This document shows positions 31,099 to 38,751 of a stretch of 64,000 nt of DNA, in pieces. The notes under the pieces are model-generated. The model was not told the DNA's origin. It saw nothing but the letters and a program-made list of their open reading frames with translations, and searched no databases. Location of the stretch: IMG/VR virus record IMGVR_UViG_3300047470_000272, positions 18,128 to 82,127 of that record; one strand, given 5' to 3'. The DNA comes from a virus. The position numbers and the translations under genes were made by a program. Each line of letters begins with the position of its first letter. Positions within the stretch are counted from its first letter, which is position 1.

Positions 31099-32133
31099 AT
31101 GCCGGACGATTCCACGCCGCAGCAGCGCGCGCTCGACCTGAAAACCAAGGCCCGGACGATGGAGGCCGAACTGAAACGGTTCGCCCCGGTCCAGCTGCCG
31201 TACTGGCACGACGAGGTGCGGGCGATCGCCAACGAGCTGACCCGCTGCGCCCTGATCTCGACCAAGACGGGCGGCGCCCCGCGCCGCTACTACCACAACG
31301 AGCGGCTGTTCACGCTCGGCGGCGACGACGCGGCCGTCACCATGACCGGCGAGGAGATCCGCGGCCAGGACTGGAAGGTGTTTCTCACGCTGGCGCACCT
31401 GGCGCGCGAGCACAAGCTGGGCGGCCTGGTGGTGCGGGTGAAAAGCTCGACCATCTGCAAGCTCAACAAATGGCAGACCCGCCAGGTCTACTACACCGAG
31501 ATCTACAACTCGATCCTGCGGCTGTCGGGCGTGTCGCTGATGATCTACTCGCGCCGCCTGACCAAGATGCGCGCCTACGAAAAGGCGCGCGCCGCCGTCG
31601 GCTCGGTGGAAATGCTGGCCGCCATGTACGACGAGATCCGCGCGATCGAGGAGCAGGACCTGGCCGCCACCGACGTCTCGGGCATGCAGCTGCGCATGGT
31701 CGACAGCGGCGTGCGTTTCACCGGCGGCAAGACCCCGGTCGACGACGTCCCGCAGGGCGACCTCGAGTGGGAGATCCCGATGGACCCGAACATGATCCTG
31801 CTGTTCGCCAAGGAGTGGCTGACGCTGGTGTCGGAGAGCGCGCAAAGCGAGATGTCGACCGGCGCCGGCATCCTGCAGGCCTACTACGGCGGCCACAAGA
31901 ATCCCAACGACGTCAAGGTGAGCACACTGGCCAAGCTGCTGCAGCTGACCTGCTCGCCCAAGGAGCAGAAACGCATCGTCAAGCAGCGCCTGCAGGAGCT
32001 GGTCGAGCACAAGGTGCTGGTGCGGTTCTGGTTCAGCCAGGGCAAGGAGGGCGAACTGGTGCACGTCGAGCGCGCGAAATGGGACGGCAACGGCGACCGG
32101 AACGACGCGCCGGCCGAGGGAAAAGCGGCGTGA
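31099..32133 (+). CDS. trfA: TrfA-like plasmid replication initiator
   Basis: Encodes 344 residues. RYYHNERLFTLGGDDAAVTM, then GEEIRGQDWKVFLTLAHLA, then a winged-helix stretch and IPMDPNMILLFAKEW match the layout of TrfA of IncP plasmids, with two winged-helix domains. The second ends with VLVRFWFSQGKEGELVHVER. Members bind iterons and melt the origin with DnaA. Iterons start only 18 bases after its stop. Weak family similarity at sequence level, but context is strong. Confidence 0.8.
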   Translation: MPDDSTPQQRALDLKTKARTMEAELKRFAPVQLPYWHDEVRAIANELTRCALISTKTGGAPRRYYHNERLFTLGGDDAAVTMTGEEIRGQDWKVFLTLAHLAREHKLGGLVVRVKSSTICKLNKWQTRQVYYTEIYNSILRLSGVSLMIYSRRLTKMRAYEKARAAVGSVEMLAAMYDEIRAIEEQDLAATDVSGMQLRMVDSGVRFTGGKTPVDDVPQGDLEWEIPMDPNMILLFAKEWLTLVSESAQSEMSTGAGILQAYYGGHKNPNDVKVSTLAKLLQLTCSPKEQKRIVKQRLQELVEHKVLVRFWFSQGKEGELVHVERAKWDGNGDRNDAPAEGKAA

Positions 32134-32142
32134 GCAGTCAGT

Positions 32143-32389
32143 TTATCCACAGTAAACGACCCACCGGGCATGGTAAACGACACACCGGAGCAGGGTCCTC
32201 AAGGGTAAACGACACACCGGGCAGCGCAAACGACACACCGTTTTGGGTAAACGACACACCGTTTACGGTAAACGACACACCGGGCCATGTTGATAAGCGG
32301 CTACATATCAACAGTTTACGCGACTTATCCACACCCCCATAAACCTTCTTTTGAACCTTCTTATAAACCCAAGGGGGTAGTTATCCACA
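32143..32389 (+). promoter_or_regulatory. Three DnaA boxes (TTATCCACA)
   Basis: Perfect consensus boxes occur at 32143-32151, 32325-32333 and 32381-32389, all in the same orientation. The first abuts iteron 1. They indicate DnaA-dependent origin opening, as for TrfA/oriV of IncP plasmids. Confidence 0.9.
32152..32282 (+). repeat. Iterons, six direct copies (GTAAACGACACACCG)
   Basis: Copies start at 32152 (one change), 32173, 32205, 32226 (one change), 32247 and 32268. Spacings are 21, 32, 21, 21 and 21 bases, close to whole helical turns, so bound initiators lie on one face. A seventh, separated copy with two changes is at 32466-32480. GTTTACGGTAAAC at 32261-32273 forms a local dyad. Confidence 0.95.
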
Positions 32390-32425
32390 AATGGTGCTCT
32401 CAAGCATGCACAGTATGCAAGGTTC

Positions 32426-32466
32426 ATTAAAGTCGCCTTTAAGGAATCGTTAACTGAAACTTTAGG
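32426..32466. promoter_or_regulatory. Operator-like dyads inside oriV
   Basis: ATTAAAGTCGCCTTTAAG (32426-32443) is an imperfect dyad nearly matching the perfect one at 19122-19140. GAAACTTTAGG follows at 32456-32466 and matches 18213-18223 with one change. Both overlap the space between DnaA boxes and iteron 7. Confidence 0.55.
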
Positions 32467-32671
32467 CAAACGACACACCTTCGTGAAAGTCTCACGACCT
32501 TGTAGGAACGAACCTACAAAAACTCACGAAATGTAACAACTGTTCAAAATCGTTTCCGTAGCTAAATTTTTGATTTGAAAAACAAAATCAACCCCGAGCG
32601 TGCAGTGAATGATGTTTACAATCTGCAACACCGGGTTTATAGGTCGACTTAAAAAAAAAGAACAAATGCGT

Positions 32672-32708
32672 TGGAATCCAGGACACTTTTCGCTACAGTG
32701 GAATTCCA
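32672..32708. promoter_or_regulatory. Paired palindromes before the Myb-repeat gene
   Basis: TGGAATCCA (32672-32680) and TGGAATTCCA (32699-32708) are two similar palindromes 27 bases apart, just before the start at 32723. They are likely regulator sites for that gene. Confidence 0.45.
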
Positions 32709-32722
32709 AACAGTAAATAACC

Positions 32723-34999
32723 ATGCTTCCCATGACCAAAAAGAACTGGACTGACACTGAGCTGGACTGCCTCGCGTGGAATCTCATGGAGCGTTACCCG
32801 GAGCGCGGCTTCGCCTCTGTCAAGCAACCGTACGACATCAACCTGTCCGACGTCGAGTTCACCCCAGTTCTCCAGGCCTGTCTGCCGCCAGAACGGCACG
32901 GCGTGCGTCCGAAGCTCAGCCGGATCAAGCGCGACCTGGTGAAAGCGTTCGACAGGGTAGCGGTCCCTGCGCAGAGCACGGAGCAGACAGCGCAGGGGCA
33001 GGGCGAGGAAGGAGCAGGCACTGCCCGCGTGCGGTGGGGACAGGATGACTGGCGGTTCTGTGCGCTGGCCCTGCACACGATGTGCCCGGAGCTGGACCTG
33101 GTGAACGCCCCGGACCTCTCGAAAGTCACGCTGCATCAACTCAATCTGGCCGCCTCGGCGATGGAGCAGGGCCGGCAGCGCAAGTTCAAGCGCCTGGCCG
33201 ACGCCGCCGACCGGCTGGCCCAGGTCTACAAGCAGGCACGAGAAAACCGCGACCCGTTCTACTTTGGCCGGCCCGAACAGGGCGACACCCCGGCCGAGAC
33301 GGCCGACACCGATGCCGCCGTCGCCCCGCAGGCAACCCCCGAGGAGCCGCCACAGGCCGCGCAGCTGGCCGAGACACCCGAGACTGCACCGGCCCCGGAA
33401 AAACTGCCTGACGCCCCGGCGCCGGTCCTCCCTGCGCCCGTGCGGCCCCAGATCTACTGGACCGCCGACGAATACAAGGCGATCGCCGCCGAACTGCGCA
33501 GAACCTGGCCGCGCGCGCTCGAGGACGGCTTCCTGCCGGGCCTGAACATCACCGACCTGAACATTGCGATCCGCAAGGCACTGCCGCCGGAACGCCAGCG
33601 CCGCATGGCCAACCAGGCCCATATCCGCTCGTTCGGCAACCGCCTGCGGGACGCGCTGGCCGGCAAACCGATCTGGACCGCCGAGCAGTTCAAACAGCAT
33701 GAGGAAGCAACCCAGGCCCCCGTCGCTGCCGTGGCCCCGCCAGCCGTGGAGCCGGCCCCGGCACCCGCGCCGGACCCGGTGCAGGACTTCCGGTCCGGCC
33801 CGCGCGTGTTCTGGTCGGCCGAGGAGTGGGACACGCTGATCCGCCTGCTGTACGCGAAGTATCCGCAGGTCGAGGCACGCTTCCGCGACCTGACGCTGAG
33901 CATGCTCAACGACACGGCCCAGCGCATGGAGCGCCCGCGCCGCTTCTTCTCGGTGGCCGCCACCCTGAAACACCTGGAACCGGCCGTGGCGCGCGTCAAG
34001 CAGGCCGCGGGCAGTGCGCAGCCCGAACCCCTACCTGCAGCAGCGGCCGAGCCGACCCCGGCCCCGGCGCCGCCGAACGAGAAGGCCGACAAGCTGTTCG
34101 TCAAGATCGAATGGACCCGCCAGGAGTGGCTCCTGATCGCCGAGGAGCTGCACAAGCTGTTCCCGGCCCATAACTACCCCTACGGCCAGAGCCTGGTCGG
34201 GCTGGACACCGACGACGTCGCTTTCGCGCAGCAACGCGTGCTGCCGCTGGAACGCCAGCGCCGGCACCTGAAAGTGGTGTCGTTCTCGACCCTGCGCGCG
34301 CCGCTCGAACGCGCCTTTGCCGACCTGCACGCGGTTCTCGAAGGCAAGCCGCCGGCGTGCGTCCTGGTGCCGGCCGCCGCGCCCGCGCCCGCCGCGGTGG
34401 TGGAGACCGCGCCGCCGGTCGCCCCCGTTGCCGCCATTCCGGCATCGGTGCCCGCCGTGAACCCGTACGAGGCCGCTTTTGCCCCGCTGATGGCCCTGCT
34501 GGGCGCGGAGGTCGCCAAGCACCTCGGCCCGATGATCCAGACGATGGTCGAGCAGGCAGTGGCGAAGCTGCCGGCGCCGGTCGTGAACGTGGCCGCGGCG
34601 CCGGCCGCAGCACCGGGCTTCGCGGCGCCGCACCTGGTGGCGGCCAGCGCGCCGCCGAAGAACTACGGTGACGAAAAGCCGCGCGTCGAGAAAACCCGGC
34701 GCCTGGTGGTGGGCATCCTGGTCAACCGCGAGAAGCAGTACAAGGACGAGCTGGAACGCACCTTCCCGATGGTCGAGATCCGGCTCGCGCACTGCGACGA
34801 GAAGGGGTCGCTGGAGCGCTTCGTCAACGTCGACAGGATGATCGGCATGGAACGCTTCGTGAATCACACCACGACCGGCAAGATCAAGAAGCTGGTCGGC
34901 GACCGCTACGTGGCGTGCAACGGCGCCATGAGCGAACTCAAGCGCATCATCAGCATGTGGCTGGCCTCGCAGGGTATCCAGCTGGGGCAGGTGGCGTGA
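32723..34999 (+). CDS. Protein with five Myb/SANT-like repeats and unknown C-terminus
   Basis: Encodes 758 residues. A module of about 75 residues occurs five times, each beginning W-(T/S)-x-x-E-(W/Y/L) with a helix ending in (L/Y)-x-x-x-(Y/W/F)-P and later an L-P-x-E-R segment. Copies begin near residues 9, 103, 245, 369 and 475, joined by Ala-Pro-Glu linkers. The spacing of Trp and helices recalls SANT/Myb DNA-binding repeats. The last 110 residues (KTRRLVVGILVNREKQYKDEL) form an alpha/beta domain that I do not recognise. It lies next to oriV, so it may bind origin or operator DNA. A second Met at residue 4 is an alternative start. Confidence 0.65.
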   Translation: MLPMTKKNWTDTELDCLAWNLMERYPERGFASVKQPYDINLSDVEFTPVLQACLPPERHGVRPKLSRIKRDLVKAFDRVAVPAQSTEQTAQGQGEEGAGTARVRWGQDDWRFCALALHTMCPELDLVNAPDLSKVTLHQLNLAASAMEQGRQRKFKRLADAADRLAQVYKQARENRDPFYFGRPEQGDTPAETADTDAAVAPQATPEEPPQAAQLAETPETAPAPEKLPDAPAPVLPAPVRPQIYWTADEYKAIAAELRRTWPRALEDGFLPGLNITDLNIAIRKALPPERQRRMANQAHIRSFGNRLRDALAGKPIWTAEQFKQHEEATQAPVAAVAPPAVEPAPAPAPDPVQDFRSGPRVFWSAEEWDTLIRLLYAKYPQVEARFRDLTLSMLNDTAQRMERPRRFFSVAATLKHLEPAVARVKQAAGSAQPEPLPAAAAEPTPAPAPPNEKADKLFVKIEWTRQEWLLIAEELHKLFPAHNYPYGQSLVGLDTDDVAFAQQRVLPLERQRRHLKVVSFSTLRAPLERAFADLHAVLEGKPPACVLVPAAAPAPAAVVETAPPVAPVAAIPASVPAVNPYEAAFAPLMALLGAEVAKHLGPMIQTMVEQAVAKLPAPVVNVAAAPAAAPGFAAPHLVAASAPPKNYGDEKPRVEKTRRLVVGILVNREKQYKDELERTFPMVEIRLAHCDEKGSLERFVNVDRMIGMERFVNHTTTGKIKKLVGDRYVACNGAMSELKRIISMWLASQGIQLGQVA

Positions 35000-35373
35000 T
35001 GCACTACATTCTGACCAAGGACCGCCAGGTGGTTGCCTGCGCCGACCTGCAGGAGTGGGCGATCGTCTGGGGCACGACCAGCAACCAGATCGCGCGCACC
35101 GTCCTCGGCCGCGCCGTCGTCTCGACCGTGTTCCTCGGACTGGACCACAGCTTCACCGGCGGCCCGCCGGTGCTGTTCGAGACCATGATCTTCGAGCGGC
35201 ACCGCCCGCGCGAATACATGGAGCGCTACTGCACCATCGAGGAGGCCGAACGCGGCCACAGGAGGGCCGTGTACCACGTCGACCAGCTGCTGCGCAAAGC
35301 CAGCCTCTCCTCGACCAGCCGCAACGCCCGCGAAGGTCGGTTCATGACCCGGCGCGCAAAGGCCCACGCATGA
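34999..35373 (+). CDS. Conserved phage protein (HYILTKDRQV family)
   Basis: Encodes 124 residues. HYILTKDRQVVACADLQEWAI, then VVSTVFLGLDHSFTGGPPVL and FETMIFE is a strongly conserved pattern of a widespread phage family with no known function. The start shares a base with the Myb-repeat gene stop, so the two are co-translated. Its C-terminal 30 residues are basic. Confidence 0.8.
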   Translation: MHYILTKDRQVVACADLQEWAIVWGTTSNQIARTVLGRAVVSTVFLGLDHSFTGGPPVLFETMIFERHRPREYMERYCTIEEAERGHRRAVYHVDQLLRKASLSSTSRNAREGRFMTRRAKAHA

Positions 35374-35603
35374 GCGCGCCGTACTTTGTCGCGCTGTGCA
35401 ACGGCTTCGTGCAGCTGGACGACGAGCAGTCGTCACCTGAGGACCAGGTACGCTTTACGATCGTCCACAACGTGCGCCTGGCCACCTGCTTCAACAGCTT
35501 TCAGGAGGCCGACGACTTCGGCAACTGGGCCGTCGAGTTCCTGCCGCGCGGCCTGCGCTATTTCGCCATCCTACAATCGACCATTGGAGGCAGTCATGCC
35601 TGA
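35370..35603 (+). CDS. Hypothetical protein
   Basis: Encodes 77 residues, beginning in an ATGA overlap. Beta-rich, with NVRLATCFNSFQEADDFGNW in the middle. No family is recognised. A good GGAGG lies near its end and serves a 13-codon mini-ORF at 35596-35637 that precedes the next gene. Confidence 0.6.
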   Translation: MSAPYFVALCNGFVQLDDEQSSPEDQVRFTIVHNVRLATCFNSFQEADDFGNWAVEFLPRGLRYFAILQSTIGGSHA

Positions 35604-35623
35604 CCAATGGGAGCAGATCCACT

Positions 35624-36250
35624 ATGGCAGACCTTGAGAAAATCCGTGCCGCCGAGAACGATCCGGCGCGCCATGAACACGCGGTCCGGGTGACGCAGGA
35701 GATCAACCGGCGCCTCGACCTGGCCAGCATGAACGCGCTGGCCAACCAGGCCAGGGCGGCGAAAAGCCCCAAGGCGAAAGTGATCCTGCTGCAGAAAGCG
35801 GCCGACAAGTTCGGCGAGGCGGCAAGCGGCCTGGTGCCGTGCCGCAAAGGCTGTAGCCACTGCTGTCACATGGCGACGATGATCCACCTGGACGAAGCGA
35901 AGGCGATCGCCGCCGCCACCGGGGCGAAGATGGTCACGCCCAAGGCGTTCAACGTCGACCTGCAGTACGTCGACAAGATCCGCGCCAGGTACGACGGGGT
36001 CGCGTGCCGCTTCCTCGTGAATGGCGCCTGCTCGATCTACGCCCAGCGCCCGCTGGCCTGCCGCATCCACGTCGTGGTCGACGTCGATAACACGCTGTGC
36101 GAGATCGTGCCGGGCCAGAAGATCCGCCTGCCGATGATCGACACCCGCGAATTCGACTGGGCGATCTCGATGGCGTGGGGCGGCCCGCTGGAAATGAAGT
36201 ACGCCGACATCCGCGAATTTTTCCCACCGAAACCGGACAAGACAAAATGA
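35624..36250 (+). CDS. YkgJ-like cysteine-cluster protein
   Basis: Encodes 208 residues. VPCRKGCSHCCHM (Cys73, 77, 80, 81) and then CRFLVNGACSIYAQRPLACR form the CxxxCxxCC...C...C...C pattern of the YkgJ/zinc- or iron-binding cluster family. Members are widespread in bacteria and phages; a metal-binding or oxidative role is supposed but unproven. Residues 1-65 form a helical extension. GGGAG upstream is the ribosome site. Confidence 0.85.
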   Translation: MADLEKIRAAENDPARHEHAVRVTQEINRRLDLASMNALANQARAAKSPKAKVILLQKAADKFGEAASGLVPCRKGCSHCCHMATMIHLDEAKAIAAATGAKMVTPKAFNVDLQYVDKIRARYDGVACRFLVNGACSIYAQRPLACRIHVVVDVDNTLCEIVPGQKIRLPMIDTREFDWAISMAWGGPLEMKYADIREFFPPKPDKTK

Positions 36251-36465
36251 TCCATACCGAAAAGAACCCCGGCAAGTACGACGACCTGTGCACGGAGGTG
36301 CGCGCGAAAGCCGAAGCGCTCGGCGCCGTCGTCATCGTCCTGAGCGGCAACAAGGGCCACGGCTTTTCCGTGCAGGCCCCGCCCGAGGTGCTGTTCACGC
36401 TGCCGGGCATGCTCGAGACGATGGCCGCCGAGATCCGCCGCGACCTGAAAGGCCGCGCGTCGTGA
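36247..36465 (+). CDS. Conserved small phage protein
   Basis: Encodes 72 residues. KYDDLCTEVRAKAEALGAVVIV, then GNKGHGFSVQ and L-P-G-M-L-E-T-M-A matches, from memory, a phage family of similar size with the same motif order. No function is known. It overlaps both neighbours by four bases. Confidence 0.7.
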   Translation: MIHTEKNPGKYDDLCTEVRAKAEALGAVVIVLSGNKGHGFSVQAPPEVLFTLPGMLETMAAEIRRDLKGRAS

Positions 36466-36830
36466 GCGACGGCTACAGGGTGCGGCGCGAGAACGACTGT
36501 GTCGTGATCGAGGGCTGGATTCCCGTCACCGACCTGGTCGCGCTGACGCGCGAATGGAACGAGAACCACCGCGACGGCGACGAGGCCTGGATCGTCGACA
36601 GCGTGCTGGCCCAGCATTTGAAGTGCAACATGGTGATGGGCACGCCGCGGGCCTGCCTCGCGTGGCGCCAGCAGCTGGGCCTCACGCCCGAGGTCAAGCC
36701 GCGCCAGGAGTACCTGCTGACCGACGGCGGCATTTACTGCTGCCGCTGCGGGCTGACCAGCCACTCGCGCGAGGACATCAGGAACCGCTACTGCGGTTCG
36801 TGCAAGACCTATCTGAGGAACGACACATGA
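36462..36830 (+). CDS. Protein with C-terminal zinc ribbon
   Basis: Encodes 122 residues from a GTG overlapping the previous stop. The N-terminal 80 residues are alpha/beta; the end CCRCGLTSHSREDIRNRYCG then CKTYL is a conserved zinc ribbon seen at the tails of several phage proteins. It may bind nucleic acid. The next gene overlaps its stop. Confidence 0.7.
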   Translation: MSDGYRVRRENDCVVIEGWIPVTDLVALTREWNENHRDGDEAWIVDSVLAQHLKCNMVMGTPRACLAWRQQLGLTPEVKPRQEYLLTDGGIYCCRCGLTSHSREDIRNRYCGSCKTYLRNDT

Positions 36831-37099
36831 ATATGCGAGACAAGAAGCGCGCCCTGGTGGCGCGCCCGCTGGCGGCCTGGACGCCGCCGTCCGACGCCGA
36901 GCTGGAACTGCTGGCCACGTTGACCCGGGTGCGCCATGCGCGCGTGGCGTTGTTGCGCCGGCCAGGTGCGGTGGAGTCGATCAAGGCACAGATCAAGCTG
37001 ATGAGTAAAGGCGCGGCCAAGGTGCTGCGCAAGATGCTGGCCGAGGACCTGAAACTGATGCGGCTGCTGGACCGGCAGAAACCTGCCGCCAATCCATAA
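36827..37099 (+). CDS. Small basic hypothetical protein
   Basis: Encodes 90 residues; a second ATG two codons in is an alternative start. Very basic and helical (ARVALLRRPGAVESIKAQIKLM), so nucleic-acid contact is possible. It ends the coupled set started near 34999, and a promoter-like sequence follows. Confidence 0.55.
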   Translation: MNMRDKKRALVARPLAAWTPPSDAELELLATLTRVRHARVALLRRPGAVESIKAQIKLMSKGAAKVLRKMLAEDLKLMRLLDRQKPAANP

Positions 37100-37102
37100 C
37101 CG

Positions 37103-37131
37103 TTGCCCGCGCGCATAATTAGCATTATGTT
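37103..37131 (+). promoter_or_regulatory. Candidate promoter
   Basis: TTGCCC (37103-37108) and TATGTT (37126-37131) are 17 bases apart, and an ATAAT / ATTAT dyad lies over the spacer end. It would drive the gene at 37166, which has a strong AAAGGAGG site. Confidence 0.5.
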
Positions 37132-37165
37132 AAATCCATTCGTGCCAATCTAAAGGAGGCGAACC

Positions 37166-37717
37166 ATGACGGACAAACAAAAAGTCGAGCACCTGACGCT
37201 GGCCGACCTGCCGCCGGCGATCCAGGGCCACATCAAGCAGGCCCTCAAGGGCGCGCGCAGCCAGATCGTGGAGGTCGGCGAGTCCGACGCCGCCGTCCTG
37301 ATCTATGGCGACGAGACCCTGGTGGTCGACGCCAATGTCGCCAACGAGCGCGAGAAGAACGCCCTCGCGTTCAGCGTGCGCGAGCTGGTCCAGATGAACA
37401 ACGCCCACACGGTGGTGCACATCCATGAAATGTGGACGCTGCCCGAGTCGATGTCGACCGAGCGCAAGATCGCGCTGATGGACAAGTACGGCGCAATCTC
37501 GCGCATGCCCGAGCGGGTCGAGGGCCTGATGGTGAACGTCGAGTGCCGCGACGGCAGCGGCTGGCTGGCCAGGTCCGAGATCCACCGCAAGGGCCGCGCC
37601 GTCACGCTGTCCGAGCCGGTCGTCGACGACCTCACCCACATAAACTTCGGCGGGCGCTTTGCCGGCTGGTTCGCGCCCGAGAAGCCACTGGACGAGAGCG
37701 CCTGGAACAAGAAGTAG
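37166..37717 (+). CDS. Conserved phage hypothetical protein
   Basis: Encodes 183 residues. It is an alpha/beta protein with VVDANVANEREKNALAFSV, then NNAHTVVHIHEMWTLPESM. No catalytic motif can be named. AAAGGAGG is at a good distance from ATG. The stop shares a base with the next gene, so the two are co-translated. Confidence 0.65.
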   Translation: MTDKQKVEHLTLADLPPAIQGHIKQALKGARSQIVEVGESDAAVLIYGDETLVVDANVANEREKNALAFSVRELVQMNNAHTVVHIHEMWTLPESMSTERKIALMDKYGAISRMPERVEGLMVNVECRDGSGWLARSEIHRKGRAVTLSEPVVDDLTHINFGGRFAGWFAPEKPLDESAWNKK

Positions 37718-38079
37718 TGCGCGTTCTCGTCACCGGCGGGCGCAAGTACGCCAACCGCGCGCGGGTCTACTCCGCGCTCGACGCGGTGCACGCCAAGCAC
37801 GGCATCAGCTTGCTGATCGAGGGCGGCGCGCGCGGCGCCGACCGCCTGGCCCGCGACTGGGCCAAGCTGCGCCGGGTTCCACATGAAACGTGCGAGGCCG
37901 ACTGGGACCGCTACGGCAACGCCGCCGGCGGCATCCGCAACAGCCAGATGCTGGCCGACTGGAAGCCCGAGGCGGTTGTCGCGTTCAAGGGCGGGACCGG
38001 GACGGCCGACATGGTGGCGAAGGCCGAGCGGGCCAGGGTGCCGGTGTGGCGCGTGCCGGAAACCCCAATTTGCAACTAA
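37717..38079 (+). CDS. DUF2493 (SLOG-like) protein
   Basis: Encodes 120 residues from GTG. RVLVTGGRKYANRARVYSALD, then LLIEGGARGADRLARDWA, and NAAGGIRNSQML with a final VVAFKGGTGTADMV are the DUF2493 signature. The family belongs to the SLOG superfamily of nucleotide or NAD-derivative sensors found in conflict systems. No partner is evident here. Confidence 0.85.
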   Translation: MRVLVTGGRKYANRARVYSALDAVHAKHGISLLIEGGARGADRLARDWAKLRRVPHETCEADWDRYGNAAGGIRNSQMLADWKPEAVVAFKGGTGTADMVAKAERARVPVWRVPETPICN

Positions 38080-38110
38080 CCAAGATGTGAGGCACCTGTT
38101 TGCAGCACAA

Positions 38111-38140
38111 TTCGGACGATCCGTAAAATGCCCGTATAAT
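38111..38140 (+). promoter_or_regulatory. Promoter with perfect -10, probable leaderless transcript
   Basis: TATAAT at 38135-38140 is preceded by TTCGGA (38111-38116) at 18 bases. The next ATG is at 38149, only eight bases after the -10, and no ribosome site is present, so the mRNA would start at or next to the ATG. Confidence 0.65.
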
Positions 38141-38148
38141 CCGCGCCC

Positions 38149-38472
38149 ATGAACCTCGACTCTCCCGACCTCCTCGCCCAGGAGCTGGCCGCCGTGCGCG
38201 AGAACTGGGCGCCCTACGTCACCGACCTGCAGGTCAAGGCCGGCCGGATCTGCTGCATCCAGAAACTCATGTACACCTGGGCCTTGCTGGCCGACGTCAC
38301 GCCGTGGGGCAATGCCGCCGACGGCCGCTGGTGCTATTCCAGCTACGAGAAAGCGCGCGCCGCACTCGACGCCTGGCCGGGCGAGGACGGTACTGAACCC
38401 GACGGCTGGCACCGGCATGTCCACTCCGGGCGCCGCCGCGACACGGACGGCACCGAATACGTGATGCCATGA
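38149..38472 (+). CDS. Conserved phage protein
   Basis: Encodes 107 residues. KLMYTWALLADVTPWGNAAD, then GRWCYSSYEKARAALDAW, then PDGWHRHVHSGRRR with a final EYV matches a widespread small phage family with no known function. It probably comes from a leaderless transcript. It overlaps the next gene by four bases. Confidence 0.75.
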   Translation: MNLDSPDLLAQELAAVRENWAPYVTDLQVKAGRICCIQKLMYTWALLADVTPWGNAADGRWCYSSYEKARAALDAWPGEDGTEPDGWHRHVHSGRRRDTDGTEYVMP

Positions 38473-38705
38473 GCGCGCCCGCCTACACCACCGGCCAGCT
38501 GGTGCAGCTGGCCTACCACGGCCAGACGATCGAGGCCAGGATCGAGATCGTATCGGCCAACAGCCGCAGCCTGCTGCTGACGTTCGACGGCGCCATGATG
38601 ACGCCCGGCGGCGGGATGATGCTGGGCATGATGCCGCTGCTGATGGACGACGACGGCGTCTACCGCGACCTGACCGACAACGCGCCGGCGACCCTGACCC
38701 CGTAA
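38469..38705 (+). CDS. Small conserved phage protein
   Basis: Encodes 78 residues, beta-rich. ARIEIVSANSRSLLLTFDG, then MMPLLMDDDGVYRDL recalls a small phage family. The final gene before the convergent lysis operon. Function unknown. Confidence 0.65.
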   Translation: MSAPAYTTGQLVQLAYHGQTIEARIEIVSANSRSLLLTFDGAMMTPGGGMMLGMMPLLMDDDGVYRDLTDNAPATLTP

Positions 38706-38709
38706 ACGC

Positions 38710-38742
38710 AAAAAAGCCCGCCCACCGCGAAGGTGGACGGGC
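38710..38742 (-). terminator. Intrinsic terminator of the lysis operon, minus strand
   Basis: A near-perfect 11-bp stem (38716-38726 with 38732-38742) and five-base loop are followed on the minus strand by six T residues. On the plus strand only a weak T-tract follows, so it acts mainly for the lysis side. Confidence 0.85.
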
Positions 38743-38751
38743 TTGTATTGC

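Larger units (their letters stand above)
32134..32722. other. Plasmid origin of replication (oriV)
   Basis: This 589-base gap holds seven iteron copies, three perfect DnaA boxes, a TTAAAG/CTTTAA dyad and an AT-rich stretch (about 32525-32665) suited to melting. The order is initiator gene, DnaA box, iterons, DnaA boxes, operator-like dyads, AT-rich region. No gene is visible. An inverted repeat TTGTAGG / CCTACAA (32500-32519) may add a further control element. Confidence 0.85.

Noticed and set aside
32152-32282. CRISPR array
   Set aside because: Repeat units are 15 bases with 6-base gaps, no spacers of 30 bases and no cas genes; these are iterons.
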